Below are positions 26,241 through 35,595 of a stretch of 64,000 nt of DNA, one piece after another. The stretch comes from an uncultured Burkholderiales bacterium. GTDB lineage: Bacteria; Pseudomonadota; Gammaproteobacteria; Burkholderiales; Burkholderiaceae_C. The stretch's first letter is position 1. Each line of letters starts with the position of its first letter. The DNA is taken from the NCBI GenBank assembly GCA_943908475.1, contig CALTTG010000014.1, positions 1-64,000 on the forward strand, in the 5' to 3' direction. Both the position numbers and the translations under genes were made by a program. The notes beneath the pieces are model-generated. The model was not told where the DNA came from. It saw only the letters and a program-made list of their open reading frames with translations, and did not search any database.

Positions 26241-27024
26241 GAAACTCGTCGCCTTACCCGCATTCACCGACAACTACATCTGGATGTTCCACGATGGGCA
26301 ACAAGCCCTGGTGGTTGATCCGGGTGACCCGTCCCCGGTGGAAGCTGCGTTGCAGGACCTGGGTTTGAGTCTGACGGCCATTCTAGTGACCCACCACCAT
26401 GCGGATCACACGGCCGGGCTGCTTTCCCTGAAAGCGCGTCTGAATGGCCACATTCACGGCCCAGCCGATGTGAGCATCGCCGGCATCGACCGCCAAGTGC
26501 ATGAGGGTGATCACATCGAGTGGAACGGCCACCGAATCGCTGTGCTGAGCACCCCCGGACACACGGCCACACACATCAGTTACTTGGTGCAGCCCTCGTC
26601 AGGGACTTGGAAGGATCGCCCGCTGCTATGGTGTGGCGACACCCTGTTTTCTGCGGGATGCGGTCGGATTTTCGACGGCACCCCAGAGCAACTCCATGCC
26701 TCGCTGAACCGACTGGCCACCCTGCCCGACGACACCCTCGTGTGCTGCACCCATGAATACACCTTGAGCAACCTGGCGTTCGCTCAGGCCGTCGAGCCCG
26801 ATAATCTCGACGTGATGAGGGCCATCGACACCGCAAGGTCGACGCGAGCACTCGGGCGCCCCACCTTGCCCAGCACCCTCGGGGCCGAGAAACAGATCAA
26901 CCCATTCCTGCGCACGCACCTGCCCCAGGTGGCCGCGCAGGCCAGGCGCCACGGGGCCCTTCATGACACACCGTTGTCGGTGTTCAGCGCCTTGCGCGAA
27001 TGGAAAAACGAGTTCAGAGCATGA
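26239..27024 (+). CDS. gloB: Hydroxyacylglutathione hydrolase (glyoxalase II)
   Basis: A 261-residue metallo-beta-lactamase-fold enzyme that hydrolyses S-D-lactoylglutathione, the second step of methylglyoxal detoxification. The dinuclear metal motif is THHHADHT (51-58). Other ligands occur in STPGHTATHISYL, LLWCGDTLFSAGCGR and CTHEYTLSNLAFA. The C-terminal glutathione-binding domain is present and the length is usual. Start ATG 26239; the stop overlaps the mltD ATG (ATGA). Confidence 0.96.
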   Translation: MKLVALPAFTDNYIWMFHDGQQALVVDPGDPSPVEAALQDLGLSLTAILVTHHHADHTAGLLSLKARLNGHIHGPADVSIAGIDRQVHEGDHIEWNGHRIAVLSTPGHTATHISYLVQPSSGTWKDRPLLWCGDTLFSAGCGRIFDGTPEQLHASLNRLATLPDDTLVCCTHEYTLSNLAFAQAVEPDNLDVMRAIDTARSTRALGRPTLPSTLGAEKQINPFLRTHLPQVAAQARRHGALHDTPLSVFSALREWKNEFRA

Positions 27025-28844
27025 CCCCATCTCAATCGACCCGACGCTCTTCGCCCCGAACCCTCGGGCTGGTCTTGGCCCTGGTGAGCCTGCCCTGGCT
27101 GACCGGCTGCAGCACCATGGAAGCTGCGGTGGGACAGGGGCTGGACCGCCTGGCGGCCATGCGCGCGCCCAAGCCCACGGCCCCTTCGGCCAGCTCACCC
27201 TCCGAACTGCTGGCTCAAGCCCCGACGGCGATGGGTGTGCCCACGCCGTCGCTGAAGGTCTCGCCCCTCCCCCCCGGCCCCGGCTCACCCACCGCCGCCC
27301 TGGCCACCGAAACCGCCCAAAGCCGAACGCTGGCCATGCCCAGCCTGCTGGTGAGTGAGTCGCTGGAAGACCAGAACCGCCATGCCGTCGGGGCCCCAAC
27401 CGACCCGCTCAGGCCCGACACCACCCTGAACCTCGACGACCGCAATGCGTCGAAAGACCTTTGGGTTCGCGTGCGCAAAGGCTTCGCCCTGCCCCAGATT
27501 GACACCGAACTCGTGGGCGAGCACGAGCGCTGGTACGCCAGTCGGCCTGACTATGTGCAACGCATGGGCGAGCGCGCCAACCGCTACCTCTACCATGTCG
27601 TGGAAGAGGTCGAGCGGCGCAAGATGCCGGCCGAGCTGGCCCTCTTGCCCTTCATCGAAAGCGCGTTCAATCCTCAGGCCCTGTCGTCGGCGCGGGCCTC
27701 CGGGATCTGGCAATTCATGCCCGCCACCGGCAAGGATTACGAGCTCAAGCAGAACCTGTTCCGAGACGATCGCCGCGACGTGTTGGCCTCGACCCGCGCG
27801 GCGCTGGACCACCTGCAGCGACTGCACCGCATGTTCGGCGACTGGCACCTCGTGCTGGCAGCCTACAACTGGGGCGAAGGCAATGTGCAGCGGGCCATGA
27901 GCAAAAACGCCAAGGCAGGCCTGCCCACCGACTACCTCAGCCTGACCCTGCCGCCCGAAACGCGGCATTACGTGCCCAAGCTGCACGCCGTTCGAAACAT
28001 CGTGGCCCGACCCGACGCCTTTGGGCTCGTGCTGCCCGTGATCGAGAACCACCCCTACTTTGTCAGCGTACCTCTTCAGCGAGACATGGACGTGGCGGTG
28101 GCGGCTCGCCTGGCCGAACTGTCGCTGAGCGACTTCCAAGCGCTCAACCCCTCGATGAACAAGCCGGTGATCTTGGCCGCAGGCACCCCCCAGGTGCTGC
28201 TGCCCTACAGCAACGCCTCACGCTTCATGCACAACCTGGCGCGCAACAAGGCGCCCCTGGCCACGTGGACCGCCTGGGTGGCGCCTCGCACCATGCGCCC
28301 CAGTGAGGTGGCTCGGCTGGTCGGGATGAACGAGAACGCACTCAAGGACGTCAACCGCATCCCTCAGAAAATGCTGGTCAAAGCGGGCTCCACCCTGCTC
28401 GTCCCAAGGTCGCATTCGCGGACCGAAGATGTCTCTGAGCACGTTGCCGACAACGCCATGATGGCGCTGGCCCCTGACGTGCCGCCGGTGCGCAAGATGA
28501 CCCTGCGGGCCGGCAAACGCGACAGCGTGGCCAGCATCGCGCGCAAGTACAAGCTGAATGCCAGTCAGGTCGCGCAATGGAACAAGGTGGGTGCCACGGC
28601 CCGCTTCAAGCGGGGTCAAGCCATCGTGGTCTATGTGCCGGTCCAATCTCGGGCCATGGCCGCGAGCGCCCAGAAATCCGATCGCAAGGGGGGCCGCGTG
28701 ACCAAAGGCAACAAGAGCCGCCCCGATGCCCGCAAGCTGGCCAGCAACAGCGGCAACAAGCGCAAAGTCACGTCGACCGCTTCGGGCAAATCCCGGCAAA
28801 GTGCGCCATCCAGCCAGCGCAAGGTGCGTGTGGCCGCCCGCTGA
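27021..28844 (+). CDS. mltD: Membrane-bound lytic murein transglycosylase D
   Basis: A 607-residue lipoprotein that cuts peptidoglycan glycan strands with formation of 1,6-anhydro-MurNAc. The signal ends in the lipobox LTGC with Cys30 as the lipidated residue. The SLT domain spans about 175-300, with the catalytic Glu in LPFIESAFNPQALSSARASG. IWQFMPATG and the AAYNWGEGNVQRAM segment follow. LysM-type wall-binding repeats occupy the C-terminal half (one region around VAPRTMRPSEVARLVGMNE, one around LRAGKRDSVASIARKYKLNA), followed by a basic Lys/Arg/Ser tail. It is translationally coupled to gloB. Confidence 0.94.
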   Translation: MTPSQSTRRSSPRTLGLVLALVSLPWLTGCSTMEAAVGQGLDRLAAMRAPKPTAPSASSPSELLAQAPTAMGVPTPSLKVSPLPPGPGSPTAALATETAQSRTLAMPSLLVSESLEDQNRHAVGAPTDPLRPDTTLNLDDRNASKDLWVRVRKGFALPQIDTELVGEHERWYASRPDYVQRMGERANRYLYHVVEEVERRKMPAELALLPFIESAFNPQALSSARASGIWQFMPATGKDYELKQNLFRDDRRDVLASTRAALDHLQRLHRMFGDWHLVLAAYNWGEGNVQRAMSKNAKAGLPTDYLSLTLPPETRHYVPKLHAVRNIVARPDAFGLVLPVIENHPYFVSVPLQRDMDVAVAARLAELSLSDFQALNPSMNKPVILAAGTPQVLLPYSNASRFMHNLARNKAPLATWTAWVAPRTMRPSEVARLVGMNENALKDVNRIPQKMLVKAGSTLLVPRSHSRTEDVSEHVADNAMMALAPDVPPVRKMTLRAGKRDSVASIARKYKLNASQVAQWNKVGATARFKRGQAIVVYVPVQSRAMAASAQKSDRKGGRVTKGNKSRPDARKLASNSGNKRKVTSTASGKSRQSAPSSQRKVRVAAR

Positions 28845-28886
28845 TCAGCGGCGGTCCATCAGCGGCGGTCCATCAGCGGCGGTCCA
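28845..28886. repeat. Three tandem copies of a 14-base repeat between mltD and recR
   Basis: The unit TCAGCGGCGGTCCA is present three times without error at 28845-28858, 28859-28872 and 28873-28886, followed by six more matching bases. The right-hand copy holds the last codons and stop of recR on the minus strand (Met-Asp-Arg-Arg-stop). The other two copies fill the whole gap to the mltD stop codon. Confidence 0.97.
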
Positions 28887-29460
28887 TCAGCGCGTGGGCG
28901 ATGGTGCCCAAGTCCACGTACTCCAACTCGCTGCCCACCGGCACCCCCCGCGCGAGGCGGGTCACCCGGAGACCGCGCTGCTTGAGCTGCTCGGTCAGGA
29001 TGTGTGCCGTGACCTCGCCATCGGCCGTGAAGTTGGTGGCCAAGACCACCTCTTCCACGATCCCATCTCCGACGCGCTGCAGCAAGGGGCCGACACCGAT
29101 GTCACGCACCCCGATGCCGTCGAGGGGGCTGATGGCCCCCGCGAGAACGAAGTACAGCCCCTTGTAACTGCCTGAGCGCTCCAGCGCCCCCTGGTCGGCA
29201 GGTGTCTCCACCACACACAACATGCGAGGGTCTCGCGTGGGATCCAGGCAAGTGGCGCAAACGCGATCCCGGCTGAACGTGTGGCACCGCTCACAGTGCC
29301 CGATTTCATCGACCGCCTGAAGCAGCGACTGCGCCAGCTTCACCGCTGCCCCACGGTCGTGCTGCAGCAAGTGGTAGGCCATGCGTTGAGCAGACTTCGG
29401 GCCCACGCCCGGCAAAGCCCGCAGCGCATCGATCATGGCCTGAACGACGGGATCGATCAT
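28873..29460 (-). CDS. recR: Recombination protein RecR
   Basis: A 195-residue RecR that works with RecF and RecO to load RecA at gaps. It has an N-terminal helix-hairpin-helix (ALRALPGVGPKSAQRMAYHL, about 10-29), a zinc finger CERCHTFSRDRVCATC (about 57-72), a Toprim domain (LCVVETPADQGALERSGSYKG) and a C-terminal Walker-B-like segment. It is last of dnaX-ybaB-recR. The C-terminus (ALMDRR) lies in a 14-base tandem repeat. Convergent with mltD. Confidence 0.97.
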   Translation of the reverse strand: MIDPVVQAMIDALRALPGVGPKSAQRMAYHLLQHDRGAAVKLAQSLLQAVDEIGHCERCHTFSRDRVCATCLDPTRDPRMLCVVETPADQGALERSGSYKGLYFVLAGAISPLDGIGVRDIGVGPLLQRVGDGIVEEVVLATNFTADGEVTAHILTEQLKQRGLRVTRLARGVPVGSELEYVDLGTIAHALMDRR

Positions 29461-29470
29461 CCAGCGTGCA

Positions 29471-29797
29471 TCAGAAAGGCAGCTTCATGCCCGGTGGCAT
29501 GGGCATGCCGGCCGTGAGCTTGGACATCTTTTCGGTGGACAGCATCTCGGCACGTCGCGCAGCGTCGTTGAAGGCCGCGGCCACGAGGTCTTCCAGCATG
29601 TCTTTGTCGTCGGCCAGCAAGGACGGGTCGATGGTCACTCGGCGGGTTTCGTGCTTGCACGTCATCACCACCTTGACAAGGCCCGAGCCCGACTGCCCTT
29701 CCACCTCGATGTTGCCCAACTCGTCCTGGGCACGCTTGAGGTTGTCCTGCATGGCCTGAGCCTGCTTCATCAGGCCGGCAAGTTGTCCTTTGAGCAT
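29471..29797 (-). CDS. ybaB: YbaB/EbfC family nucleoid-associated protein
   Basis: A 108-residue small DNA-binding protein of the YbaB/EbfC family that forms a tweezer-like dimer on the nucleoid. The signature VEGQSGSGLVKVVMTCKHETRRVTID (about 32-57) and the surrounding charged helices are clear. It lies between dnaX and recR, which is the conserved arrangement, with 10 bases to recR. Confidence 0.95.
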   Translation of the reverse strand: MLKGQLAGLMKQAQAMQDNLKRAQDELGNIEVEGQSGSGLVKVVMTCKHETRRVTIDPSLLADDKDMLEDLVAAAFNDAARRAEMLSTEKMSKLTAGMPMPPGMKLPF

Positions 29798-29870
29798 GAA
29801 TGCATCCTTTCTTCAATGGACGTGATTGTCTGGGCAAAGCGGCCCACGTGGCCGCCCGCACCGCAAAGAT

Positions 29871-31844
29871 TCACAAGGGGGTGACGGAGCCTGGCACGAT
29901 GCGAGCGCCCGGAAAATGGCGCAACAAACCGTCGACCATGGGGTCCTGGCGGATGAGCACTTCAGCCGCCGCCTGCCGGTTGGCACGGTCTGCCAACTCT
30001 CGCAGGGCTGGTGTGTCGCGACCAATGCCCACCTCGATCGCCACAGTCACCTCGCCGCCGAACAACTTCGACAAGGCCGCGCTCAAGCGCTCGCGCTGGG
30101 TCTCGGTGCGCAGGTTTTCTCGCTCGACCCGCAAGCGCCAGGAAGATCCCGACGCGTGATCGTCCACCCCCACGCACTCCGACTGCATGGCCAACTCTCG
30201 CACCAGCGCGGCCACCAGCCCACGCTCTTGAAGCTGTGCCACCACATCGGCCCAACGGTCGCCCAAAGGGGTTCGAAGGACCTCGGGCGCGGCAACGGCC
30301 GCAGGCCGAGGCTCGACCACCGGCGGACGGGTGGGCTCATCCTGCCAGGCATCACGCGGGTCACCCCCACCGTCGAACGGGTCGATCGAGGCGACCGCCC
30401 CCTCCAGGTCTGCCGTCGACGGCAGGGGAACGTCATCCCACGGCGGTGGCTCTGGACCCAAGTCAGGTTCTGAGGCACGGACCGGCGCCACGGAAGGCGT
30501 CGCGACGACGGATGCCAACGTGGGTGGCGCCGGTGGAGTGGGCGGCGCAGGAGGCGCAGGAGGCGTAGAAGGCACAGAAGGCGAGCTCGGCACCGGTGGC
30601 GCCGAAGCCCGCGAAGCCAGGGGGGCTGCAGGCAATGGCCGATGGGGGACCACCGGGGCCGCAACAGGCACCGCTGAAGCAGGTGCTTGCCCGGTCAGCC
30701 CTGAGGCCGCCGGGCGCTCAGCTTTTGGGCGAGGGGTGGCACTCCCCTGACCTGGCTTGAACGCCAGCCAGCGCAACAAGATCATCAACAAGCCGGCGTA
30801 CTCATCTGGCGCCAAAGCCAACTCTGCGCGGCCATGCAACGCCAAGCTGTAAAACAGCTGGGTTTCGTCCGCAGCAAGGCGCTCGGCCAGGTCGTGCCAC
30901 ACCGCCACATCGGCATCGGCCTCCAGCAGCCCGGGCACGCTTTGAATCATGGCCATGTGCTGCAAGGCCGCCGCCAGTTCATCGAGGGTGCCCTGAGCCG
31001 ACAGCCCCAGCACGCGCAACTGATCGACCGCGGCCACCAAGGCCCCACCTTGCCCTTCGGCCACGGCGTCCAGGATGTTGCGCACGTGCTGGCGGTCCAC
31101 AGCCCCCAGCATCTGGCGAACCACCGATTCGTCGAGGCGCCCGCCACCGAAGGCAATCGCCTGGTCGGTCAAGGACAGGCCGTCGCGCATCGACCCTCGC
31201 GCCGCACGAGCGAGCAGTTTCAACGCCCCAGGCTCGAAGGGCACCGACTCTTCACTCAACACGCGGCTGAGGTGCTCCTGAACGGTCTGAATGGCCATCG
31301 GACGCAGGTTGAACTGCAAACAACGCGACAGCACAGTGACCGGGACCTTCTGAGGATCGGTCGTGGCCAGGACGAACTTCAGGTACTCGGGCGGCTCCTC
31401 CAGAGTTTTGAGCATCGCGTTGAACGCCGTGTTCGACAGCATGTGCACTTCGTCGATCATGTAGACCTTGAAGCGCCCCACGACCGGCTTGTAGACCGCC
31501 TGATCCAGCAATTGCGAGATTTCTTCAACGCCGCGATTGGAGGCTGCATCCAGCTCCACGTAGTCCACGAAGCGACCCGCGTCGATGTCCCTGCAAGGCT
31601 GACATTGACCGCAAGGCTGGGCCGTGATGCTGCCCTGCCCATCGGGCCCCACGCAATTGAGCGACTTGGCCAAGATCCGGGAAACCGTGGTCTTGCCGAC
31701 GCCACGCGTACCGGTAAACATGTAGGCATGGTGCAAGCGCTGTTGAGTCAGCGCATTGCTCAAGGCCTGGACCACATGACCCTGACCCACCATGGTGTCA
31801 AAGCTTCGGGGTCGGTACTTTCTGGCGAGAACCGTGGATGTCAT
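29871..31844 (-). CDS. dnaX: DNA polymerase III subunit tau (DnaX)
   Basis: A 657-residue clamp-loader ATPase. Walker A is GTRGVGKT (45-52). A four-cysteine zinc module lies at about 65-80 (CVGPDGQ, CGQCQPC). The DExx box is MIDEVHML, with sensor residues in VLATTDPQKVPVTVLSRCLQF. Domain III is followed by a long Pro/Ala-rich linker (about 395-495, with PPAPPAPPTPPAPPT) and a C-terminal tau domain that contacts the polymerase and helicase. I see no A-AAA-AAG slippery site, so no separate gamma form is evident. The start at ATG 31844 is six bases after a TACAAT box. Confidence 0.96.
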   Translation of the reverse strand: MTSTVLARKYRPRSFDTMVGQGHVVQALSNALTQQRLHHAYMFTGTRGVGKTTVSRILAKSLNCVGPDGQGSITAQPCGQCQPCRDIDAGRFVDYVELDAASNRGVEEISQLLDQAVYKPVVGRFKVYMIDEVHMLSNTAFNAMLKTLEEPPEYLKFVLATTDPQKVPVTVLSRCLQFNLRPMAIQTVQEHLSRVLSEESVPFEPGALKLLARAARGSMRDGLSLTDQAIAFGGGRLDESVVRQMLGAVDRQHVRNILDAVAEGQGGALVAAVDQLRVLGLSAQGTLDELAAALQHMAMIQSVPGLLEADADVAVWHDLAERLAADETQLFYSLALHGRAELALAPDEYAGLLMILLRWLAFKPGQGSATPRPKAERPAASGLTGQAPASAVPVAAPVVPHRPLPAAPLASRASAPPVPSSPSVPSTPPAPPAPPTPPAPPTLASVVATPSVAPVRASEPDLGPEPPPWDDVPLPSTADLEGAVASIDPFDGGGDPRDAWQDEPTRPPVVEPRPAAVAAPEVLRTPLGDRWADVVAQLQERGLVAALVRELAMQSECVGVDDHASGSSWRLRVERENLRTETQRERLSAALSKLFGGEVTVAIEVGIGRDTPALRELADRANRQAAAEVLIRQDPMVDGLLRHFPGARIVPGSVTPL

Positions 31845-32106
31845 GCTTGGATTGTAGGTGCGACCAGCGCCCCCCCAATGGGACAACCCAAGACACAATC
31901 TGTTTCATTTAAACCCCCCTGATTGGGGCATCGATTGACCGCAATCCCATGAAATAAGTCACGCAAGCCCTAAAATTCAGACAGTTGTTTCGAACAGGTG
32001 TTTAACTCTCTGGAGCGCACAAGAAACAGCGTCACGGTTGACCTGGCTTTTCTGACCCGAAAGGTTGGGTGCAGTCGCCGAACAATCCGACGAAGGGTCA
32101 CCACAC
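31845..32106. other. Divergent spacer dnaX / rhlE
   Basis: 262 bases. It includes the dnaX promoter, a CCCC-GATT-GGGG hairpin near 31915-31928, and TAAAAT (31971-31976) as a possible -10 for rhlE. That would give rhlE a leader of about 125 bases, as is common for cold-inducible DEAD-box helicase genes. No SRP RNA or other small RNA gene was recognised here. Confidence 0.4.
31851..31878 (-). promoter_or_regulatory. Predicted promoter of dnaX
   Basis: On the minus strand TTGGGG, a 16-base spacer and TACAAT (plus coordinates 31851-31856) lie directly before the dnaX ATG at 31844. Transcription would start at or next to the first base of the start codon. Confidence 0.45.
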
Positions 32107-33465
<1,359 letters not shown>

Positions 33466-33492
33466 AAAAAACCCGGCAGCTGCCGGGTTTTT
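33466..33492. terminator. Bidirectional intrinsic terminator rhlE / Lys-Ala protein
   Basis: The 18-base perfect palindrome ACCCGGCAGCTGCCGGGT (33471-33488) is flanked by A6 on the left and T5 on the right. It sits just after the rhlE stop and downstream of the convergent small gene. Confidence 0.9.
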
Positions 33493-33518
33493 CAGTTCAA
33501 GGCGTCAAAGACGAGCCA

Positions 33519-33773
33519 TCACTTGGACGCGGCCGTGGCAGCAGACGCCGCCGCTTCAGCCTTTTTCGCTTTCTTGGCCTTCTTCGCTTTCTTGGCGGCT
33601 TTCTTGGCCGCTTTTTCTGCCTTGTGGTCGGCCTTCTCAGCCTTCGCTGGCGCAGAAGCCACTGCGGTCACGGCCGTGGCCGCAGCGGTCGTCGGCACCG
33701 CAACAGCGGCATCGGCAGCGAATGCACCAGCAGCAAACAAAGAGGCAATGAGGGCAGCCATCAGCTTTTTCAT
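33519..33773 (-). CDS. Small secreted Lys/Ala-rich protein
   Basis: An 84-residue protein with a clear signal peptide (MKKLMAALIASLFAAGAFA, cleavage before Ala-Asp). The mature part is only Ala, Lys, Val, Thr and Glu: a Thr/Val/Ala half, then a basic half made of short Lys-Ala-Lys repeats (about 45-72), ending in an Ala/Ser tail. The lysine half resembles the histone-H1-like tails of AlgP/PhaF, but the signal peptide puts this protein in the periplasm or outside. Similar small proteins are seen in Burkholderiales; the function is unknown. Confidence 0.75.
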   Translation of the reverse strand: MKKLMAALIASLFAAGAFAADAAVAVPTTAAATAVTAVASAPAKAEKADHKAEKAAKKAAKKAKKAKKAKKAEAAASAATAASK

Positions 33774-33858
33774 GAGTCAATCCGATCGAAAGATGTTGCG
33801 GGTCATGGCCTGTCCCAGTGAAAGGCCTGCAACTCCAACGCAGGGCAAACCGCATGGG

Positions 33859-33887
33859 TTGACAAAAATTGATCAAACTCTAGTCAA
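33859..33887. promoter_or_regulatory. Symmetric TTGAC/TTGATCAA/GTCAA cluster
   Basis: TTGAC (33859-33863), the palindrome TTGATCAA (33869-33876) and GTCAA (33883-33887) are nearly symmetric about one centre. They overlap the stop of the oxygenase gene, about 90-110 bases before the Lys/Ala gene start. The minus-strand TTGACT here could serve as a -35. This is a candidate operator for the small gene. Confidence 0.35.
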
Positions 33888-34713
33888 ATCGGCTCTGTCG
33901 CAGCCACTTGGTGGCCACCCATTTCTCACCTTGCAGCACCGGCGCGCCCCCGTGCAGCGATCGTGTGGCAGCCACCGGCAGGGGGTAGCTGAAAAACACG
34001 GCATGGCCTTTGACCGCGTTGACGCACAGCCCCCCGGCATCAGGGAACACGGTCGCTCCACCCGCAGCGGGCGTGTTCAGGTACATCACCACCGTGCCGA
34101 CCCGCTGCCCGCCTCGGCGCAACACGGCGGCTGAACCGGGGGCATCCGGGTCGAAGTAATCGTGGTGAGGCAGGTACTCGGCGCCAGGCCCGTAGTGCAG
34201 CACTTGAAGGCCCTCGCCCCGCTCGATGGGCCAACTGAGCAACGTCGCGAGTCGGCGCTCGATGCGCGCGACCAGGTCGGTCTCTTCCCGCTGAAAGAAC
34301 ATGCCCCGGCTGGTCCGAGCCTCATGCACCTCACCCGCCCCCGTCCGGTCGTCCACCGTTTCCGACCGTGCCAGTCGCGATCGGGCCGCGTCAATCAGTT
34401 GATCGCACTCGTCGTCTGTCAGCACACCACTCAACATCACGACCCGAGGCAGATCCAGGCTGGCCAAGACCTGCACCTGACGGTCCGGCAAGTCAATGCG
34501 ATGTGCGTGGCGGGTGTCAACGAACGGCATCTCGGCCGCCCCCCCGCGCTGGGCCGTGAGCGGCAGCAGGGTCGACTCCATGGCATCCAGCGCCACCGAC
34601 TCCTCCCAACCGCTGGCCTTCATCGCCACCAAGACGGCGTCGGCTGAATGACCTGCCTGGGCCTGCTCGACAATCCAGCGCCTGAGCGCCTCGGTCACGA
34701 CCTGGGCTGCCAT
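33880..34713 (-). CDS. Prolyl 4-hydroxylase-like 2OG-Fe(II) oxygenase
   Basis: A 277-residue protein of the P4Hc (prolyl 4-hydroxylase alpha-subunit) family of 2-oxoglutarate/iron dioxygenases. The double-stranded beta-helix core lies at about 80-277. The iron triad is His and Asp in YLPHHDYFDPDAP and the distal His in TRSLHGGAPV. The 2OG-binding basic residue is the Lys in GEKWVATKWLR. The N-terminal about 50 residues form a helical extension. The target protein is unknown. It starts one base after the yaaA stop, so the two are translationally linked; a role in oxidative stress or iron handling is only an inference. Confidence 0.85.
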   Translation of the reverse strand: MAAQVVTEALRRWIVEQAQAGHSADAVLVAMKASGWEESVALDAMESTLLPLTAQRGGAAEMPFVDTRHAHRIDLPDRQVQVLASLDLPRVVMLSGVLTDDECDQLIDAARSRLARSETVDDRTGAGEVHEARTSRGMFFQREETDLVARIERRLATLLSWPIERGEGLQVLHYGPGAEYLPHHDYFDPDAPGSAAVLRRGGQRVGTVVMYLNTPAAGGATVFPDAGGLCVNAVKGHAVFFSYPLPVAATRSLHGGAPVLQGEKWVATKWLRQSRFD

Positions 34714-34714
34714 G

Positions 34715-35488
34715 TCACACCGTGTGCCGCCGGAACACCAGGCGGCCCGGTTCAGACACCGCCGGCGCATAGGCGTAGCCCTCGGCCTCGAACCCTTGAA
34801 GGTCTTGTTCGCGCTCGATCTGGTGAACGATGATGTGACGGGCCATCAGGCCACGGGCACGTTTGGCGTGAAAACTGATGACCTTGTAGGCCCCGGCCTT
34901 GTGGTCTTCAAACACGCACTCGACCACACGCGCTTTCAAGGCCTTGCGTTTGACCGCCTTGAAGTATTCCTGCGACGCCAGGTTCACGATCAGGTCGCTG
35001 CCTTGGGCGGCCAAGACCTCGTTGAGGTGATGCGCCAGGGCATCGCCCCACCACGCATAAAGGTCTTTGCCACGCGGATTGGCCAGCTTGGTCCCCATCT
35101 CCAGGCGATAGGGCTGCATCCAGTCGAGTGGCCGCAAGATGCCATACAGCCCGCTGAGGATGGCCAGGTGATCTTGCGCCCAGTCCAGTTGCGCCTGGTT
35201 CAGCGACGGGGCATCCAGGCCCTCGTAAACATCGCCATTGAACGCCAGCACCGCCTGCTTGCTGTTGCTCGCCGTGAACTTGGGCGACCACGCGGCGTAG
35301 CGCGCGACATTGAGCTGAGACAAAGCGTCGCTGAGGTCCATCAAGGACGAGATCTGGGCGGGCGTGTAAGGCTTCAACACCTCAATGAGCGAGGCCGATT
35401 CATCCAGGAACTGAGGCAAGCTGTGGCGGCGGGTCGTGGGCGGGGTCTCATAGTCCAGGCTCTTGGCCGGGGACAACAACATCAGCAT
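34715..35488 (-). CDS. yaaA: Peroxide stress protein YaaA
   Basis: A 257-residue member of the YaaA/DUF328 family, which in E. coli lowers free intracellular iron and protects DNA during peroxide stress. The hallmark start LLSPAKSLDYE is followed by MDLSDALSQLNVARY, PAVLAFNGDVYEGLDA-type and ILSGLYGILRPLDWMQPYRLEMGTKL segments; the C-terminal half contains LIVNLASQEYFKAV and VISFHAKRARGLMARHII. The ATG at 35488 is taken because the family begins MLxLLSPAKSL; four extra codons upstream (35500) are also possible. It forms a two-gene unit with the 2OG oxygenase. Confidence 0.94.
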   Translation of the reverse strand: MLMLLSPAKSLDYETPPTTRRHSLPQFLDESASLIEVLKPYTPAQISSLMDLSDALSQLNVARYAAWSPKFTASNSKQAVLAFNGDVYEGLDAPSLNQAQLDWAQDHLAILSGLYGILRPLDWMQPYRLEMGTKLANPRGKDLYAWWGDALAHHLNEVLAAQGSDLIVNLASQEYFKAVKRKALKARVVECVFEDHKAGAYKVISFHAKRARGLMARHIIVHQIEREQDLQGFEAEGYAYAPAVSEPGRLVFRRHTV

Positions 35489-35560
35489 GGCAGTGGGCAA
35501 TATCCATTGGAGCCCTCAAGGATACGCAGAAATGCCCCCCGGATCGAGCCCCCTCCCCTC

Positions 35561-35566
35561 TACAAT
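35561..35566 (+). promoter_or_regulatory. -10 box upstream of the gamma-carbonic anhydrase gene
   Basis: TACAAT, 30 bases before the ATG at 35596. No good -35 can be seen 16-18 bases upstream. A GGAAAG ribosome-binding site lies between (about 35582-35587). Confidence 0.4.
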
Positions 35567-35595
35567 CACGCCCTCGTTTTCAGGAAAGTACCGCC

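Noticed and set aside
30500..30620. GGC-rich short repeats, possibly a CRISPR or satellite
   Set aside because: They encode the Pro/Ala linker of DnaX in frame; units are irregular and there are no spacers.
30722..30740. AAAAG run in dnaX as slip site
   Set aside because: Only four A's and no downstream structure; it fits normal codons.
29871..31844. Programmed frameshift making a DnaX gamma form
   Set aside because: No A-AAA-AAG-type slippery sequence or downstream stem was seen in the coding strand.
31845..32106. SRP RNA gene (ffs) near dnaX
   Set aside because: The conserved GGTCAGGTCCGGAAGGAAGC core is absent.
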